A program made the position numbers and the translations under genes. A stretch of 64,000 bases of DNA from Bacteroidota bacterium (GTDB lineage: Bacteria; Bacteroidota; Bacteroidia; Cytophagales; Cyclobacteriaceae). Location of the stretch: contig JAEZEH010000005.1 in assembly GCA_023417785.1 (NCBI GenBank), positions 27,680-91,679 of the forward strand, in the 5' to 3' direction. Shown here in pieces: positions 62,570 through 64,000 of the stretch; positions within the stretch are counted from its first letter, which is position 1, and every line of letters starts with the position of its first letter. Below the pieces are notes generated by a model that was not told where the DNA came from, searched no databases, and saw nothing but the letters and a program-made list of their open reading frames with translations.

Positions 62570-62619
62570 CATTTGTTATAGTCGGGATTTTTTCCAACCA
62601 TTAGTATATTTTCAGCGCG

Positions 62620-63996
62620 TTGAAACCCACATGTACGCTAATCTTCGATATTGGTAAAACGACCAAGAAAGCGCTCGTTTTTGACGAGTCATTTCATGTT
62701 CTCGAAGAAAAAACCTGCACCCTTCCCGAAGGAGCCGATGACGATGGTTTTCCCTGTGAAGACCTTGGCGAATTGGTCAGGTGGGTGAACGACATGGTAG
62801 ATTACTTTTTTCGTCGGTCAGGCCATTCAATTTCACATATAAATTTCTCAGCCTACGGTGCCAGCATTGTGTGCATCGATGATTCAGGTAATGCCTTAAT
62901 GCCGTTTTACAACTACTTGAAAAAATTTCCGCCAGGCCTGGAAGAACAATTCAAGACTACCTACAACAACGACGGATGGATTGCTGAAGATACTGCGTCA
63001 CCCTGGCTGGGAATGCTTAACTCCGGTCTGCAGGCGTACTGGCTGAAGTACGAGAAGCCCCATCATTTCGCCAAAACGAAGACGTTACTCCATTTCCCGC
63101 AATACTTCCCATTTCTCCTAACGGGGAAAAAGATGTGTGACATCACGAGCATTGGCTGCCATACGATGCTATGGAATTTTCGACAGATGCATTATCATGA
63201 ATGGACCGAAAAAGAGGGCATCGCCAAACTGTTTCCATTTGTGACCTCTCCCCTCGAGATATTTTCGAAACCGTTTCGCGGATCGGAAGTCACCTTTGGG
63301 TCGGGTGTTCATGACAGTTCCGCGGCACTTATGCCTTACCTGGTTTCAATGGATGAGCCTTTTTTACTTTTGTCGACCGGAACCTGGAACATCTGCTTCA
63401 ATCCGTTTAATGCAGATCCGCTTACCGCGGAGGAACTTCAGAAAGATTGTCTGAGCTACCTCACATACGAAGGCAAACCTGTAAAAGCGTCGCGCATATT
63501 TTTGGGCCACGAACATGAAGTTCAGCAGAAAGCACTGGCGGATTTCTTTAGTCTGAATGCCGAAGCCCACAAGGCAGTACCCTTTGATGAATCGATTTAC
63601 CAATCATTGTTTCGTGAGAACGATCCCAACAAAACATTTATTCCGCTGGGCATGGAAGGCTCCGGGCCCATCTACCAAAAACAGTCAGGACGCACCCAGT
63701 ATGATCGATTCGCTTCATACCCAGAAGCACAGCACCAATTGATACGGGATCTGGTACAATGGCAAATGCTTTCCATTGACCTTGTCGACCCCCGAAGGGA
63801 AATCCGAAAAATAATTCTGGTTGGTGGTTTCAGTAAGAGTAAACTTTTCATCGAAATACTCAAACGCGAGATGAACGATCGTGTTATACTGCAATCAGAT
63901 CATCCTCGGGCCTCGGCACTTGGAGCGGCGTGGCTTGTTCATAAACCCGAAGTGTATGGGCCGGCTTCGCGATTACTTCAGGTCAAAGAAGCGTAA
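62620..63996 (+). CDS. FGGY-family carbohydrate kinase (rhamnulokinase candidate)
   Basis: 458 residues. N-terminal phosphate-binding motif TLIFDIGKTTKKALVFDE; FGGY features VTFGSGVHDSSAALMPYL, LLLSTGTWNICFNPF and the late VGGFSKSKLFIEIL. It probably phosphorylates L-rhamnulose, the step after RhaI, as suggested by the divergent rhaI-rhaT pair; fuculokinase or another sugar kinase cannot be excluded. The start is TTG at 62620: an in-frame TAG at 62602 closes the frame upstream, no ATG lies between, and no ATG lies early downstream. The reading frame ends at the TAA at 63994-63996, so the gene is complete, and it is followed by the window edge. Confidence 0.88.
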   Translation: MKPTCTLIFDIGKTTKKALVFDESFHVLEEKTCTLPEGADDDGFPCEDLGELVRWVNDMVDYFFRRSGHSISHINFSAYGASIVCIDDSGNALMPFYNYLKKFPPGLEEQFKTTYNNDGWIAEDTASPWLGMLNSGLQAYWLKYEKPHHFAKTKTLLHFPQYFPFLLTGKKMCDITSIGCHTMLWNFRQMHYHEWTEKEGIAKLFPFVTSPLEIFSKPFRGSEVTFGSGVHDSSAALMPYLVSMDEPFLLLSTGTWNICFNPFNADPLTAEELQKDCLSYLTYEGKPVKASRIFLGHEHEVQQKALADFFSLNAEAHKAVPFDESIYQSLFRENDPNKTFIPLGMEGSGPIYQKQSGRTQYDRFASYPEAQHQLIRDLVQWQMLSIDLVDPRREIRKIILVGGFSKSKLFIEILKREMNDRVILQSDHPRASALGAAWLVHKPEVYGPASRLLQVKEA

Positions 63997-64000
63997 TAGC

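Overview
The window reads as chromosomal DNA of a Bacteroidota bacterium, most likely order Cytophagales (inference from gene content). Three secreted proteins end in type IX secretion (T9SS) sorting domains, IspG is the long form, lipoproteins are frequent, starts lack strong Shine-Dalgarno sequences, and one clean Bacteroidetes-type promoter (TTTG-N19-TAnnTTTG-like) lies upstream of terC. No rRNA, tRNA, CRISPR array, insertion sequence or phage gene was seen.

Region 1 (1-8.2 kb): the C-terminus of a WD40 protein, then a plus-strand run of a TPR/outer-membrane barrel protein, a propeller-like lipoprotein and a 1759-residue multi-domain T9SS-exported protein. Region 2 (8.2-17.5 kb) is housekeeping: TerC, a YfiT/BstA-like DinB protein, a YheT-like hydrolase, an SRAP protein without its usual active-site residues, a lipoprotein, ispG with two small genes, an SDR, and an Mla-type permease/ATPase pair. 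Region 3 (17.5-35.9 kb) is mixed: an ABC exporter, a short 14-bp tandem repeat, a giant FAD/Fe-S dehydrogenase, a probable pseudogene, a 59-codon gene with a terminator, an NtrC-type two-component system followed by a cysteine-rich protein and a MORN/YwqK-like protein, an Rnk-like factor, a secreted GH16 glucanase, a MerA-like flavoprotein, a metallo-beta-lactamase-fold hydrolase, a methyltransferase and a CDF metal exporter.

Region 4 (35.9-64 kb) is a glycan and sugar catabolic island. It holds a sulfatase with its formylglycine-generating enzyme, a diheme cytochrome/beta-helix pair, a GH140-like apiosidase overlapping a probable D-apionate lactonase, a ChbG/YdjC deacetylase, a six-hairpin glycosidase, two GH78 alpha-L-rhamnosidases, a clan GH-A hydrolase, a GH30 enzyme, a PVC-type cytochrome c, and the rhamnose genes rhaI, rhaT and an FGGY kinase. 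rhaI-rhaT-GH30-cytochrome-GH78 are on one strand with gaps of 3-58 bp and look like one operon. Together the genes suggest desulfation and removal of rhamnose and apiose from a complex pectic or algal polysaccharide, followed by L-rhamnose import, isomerisation and phosphorylation. No SusC/SusD pair is in the window, and the rhamnulose-phosphate aldolase is presumably beyond the right edge.

The items most worth a second look are the SRAP protein lacking Cys2 and its Glu, the two c-type cytochrome proteins embedded in the glycan island, the apiose gene pair, the WD40/barrel/lipoprotein/giant-protein neighbourhood, and the duplicated four-cysteine protein beside the NtrC-type system.
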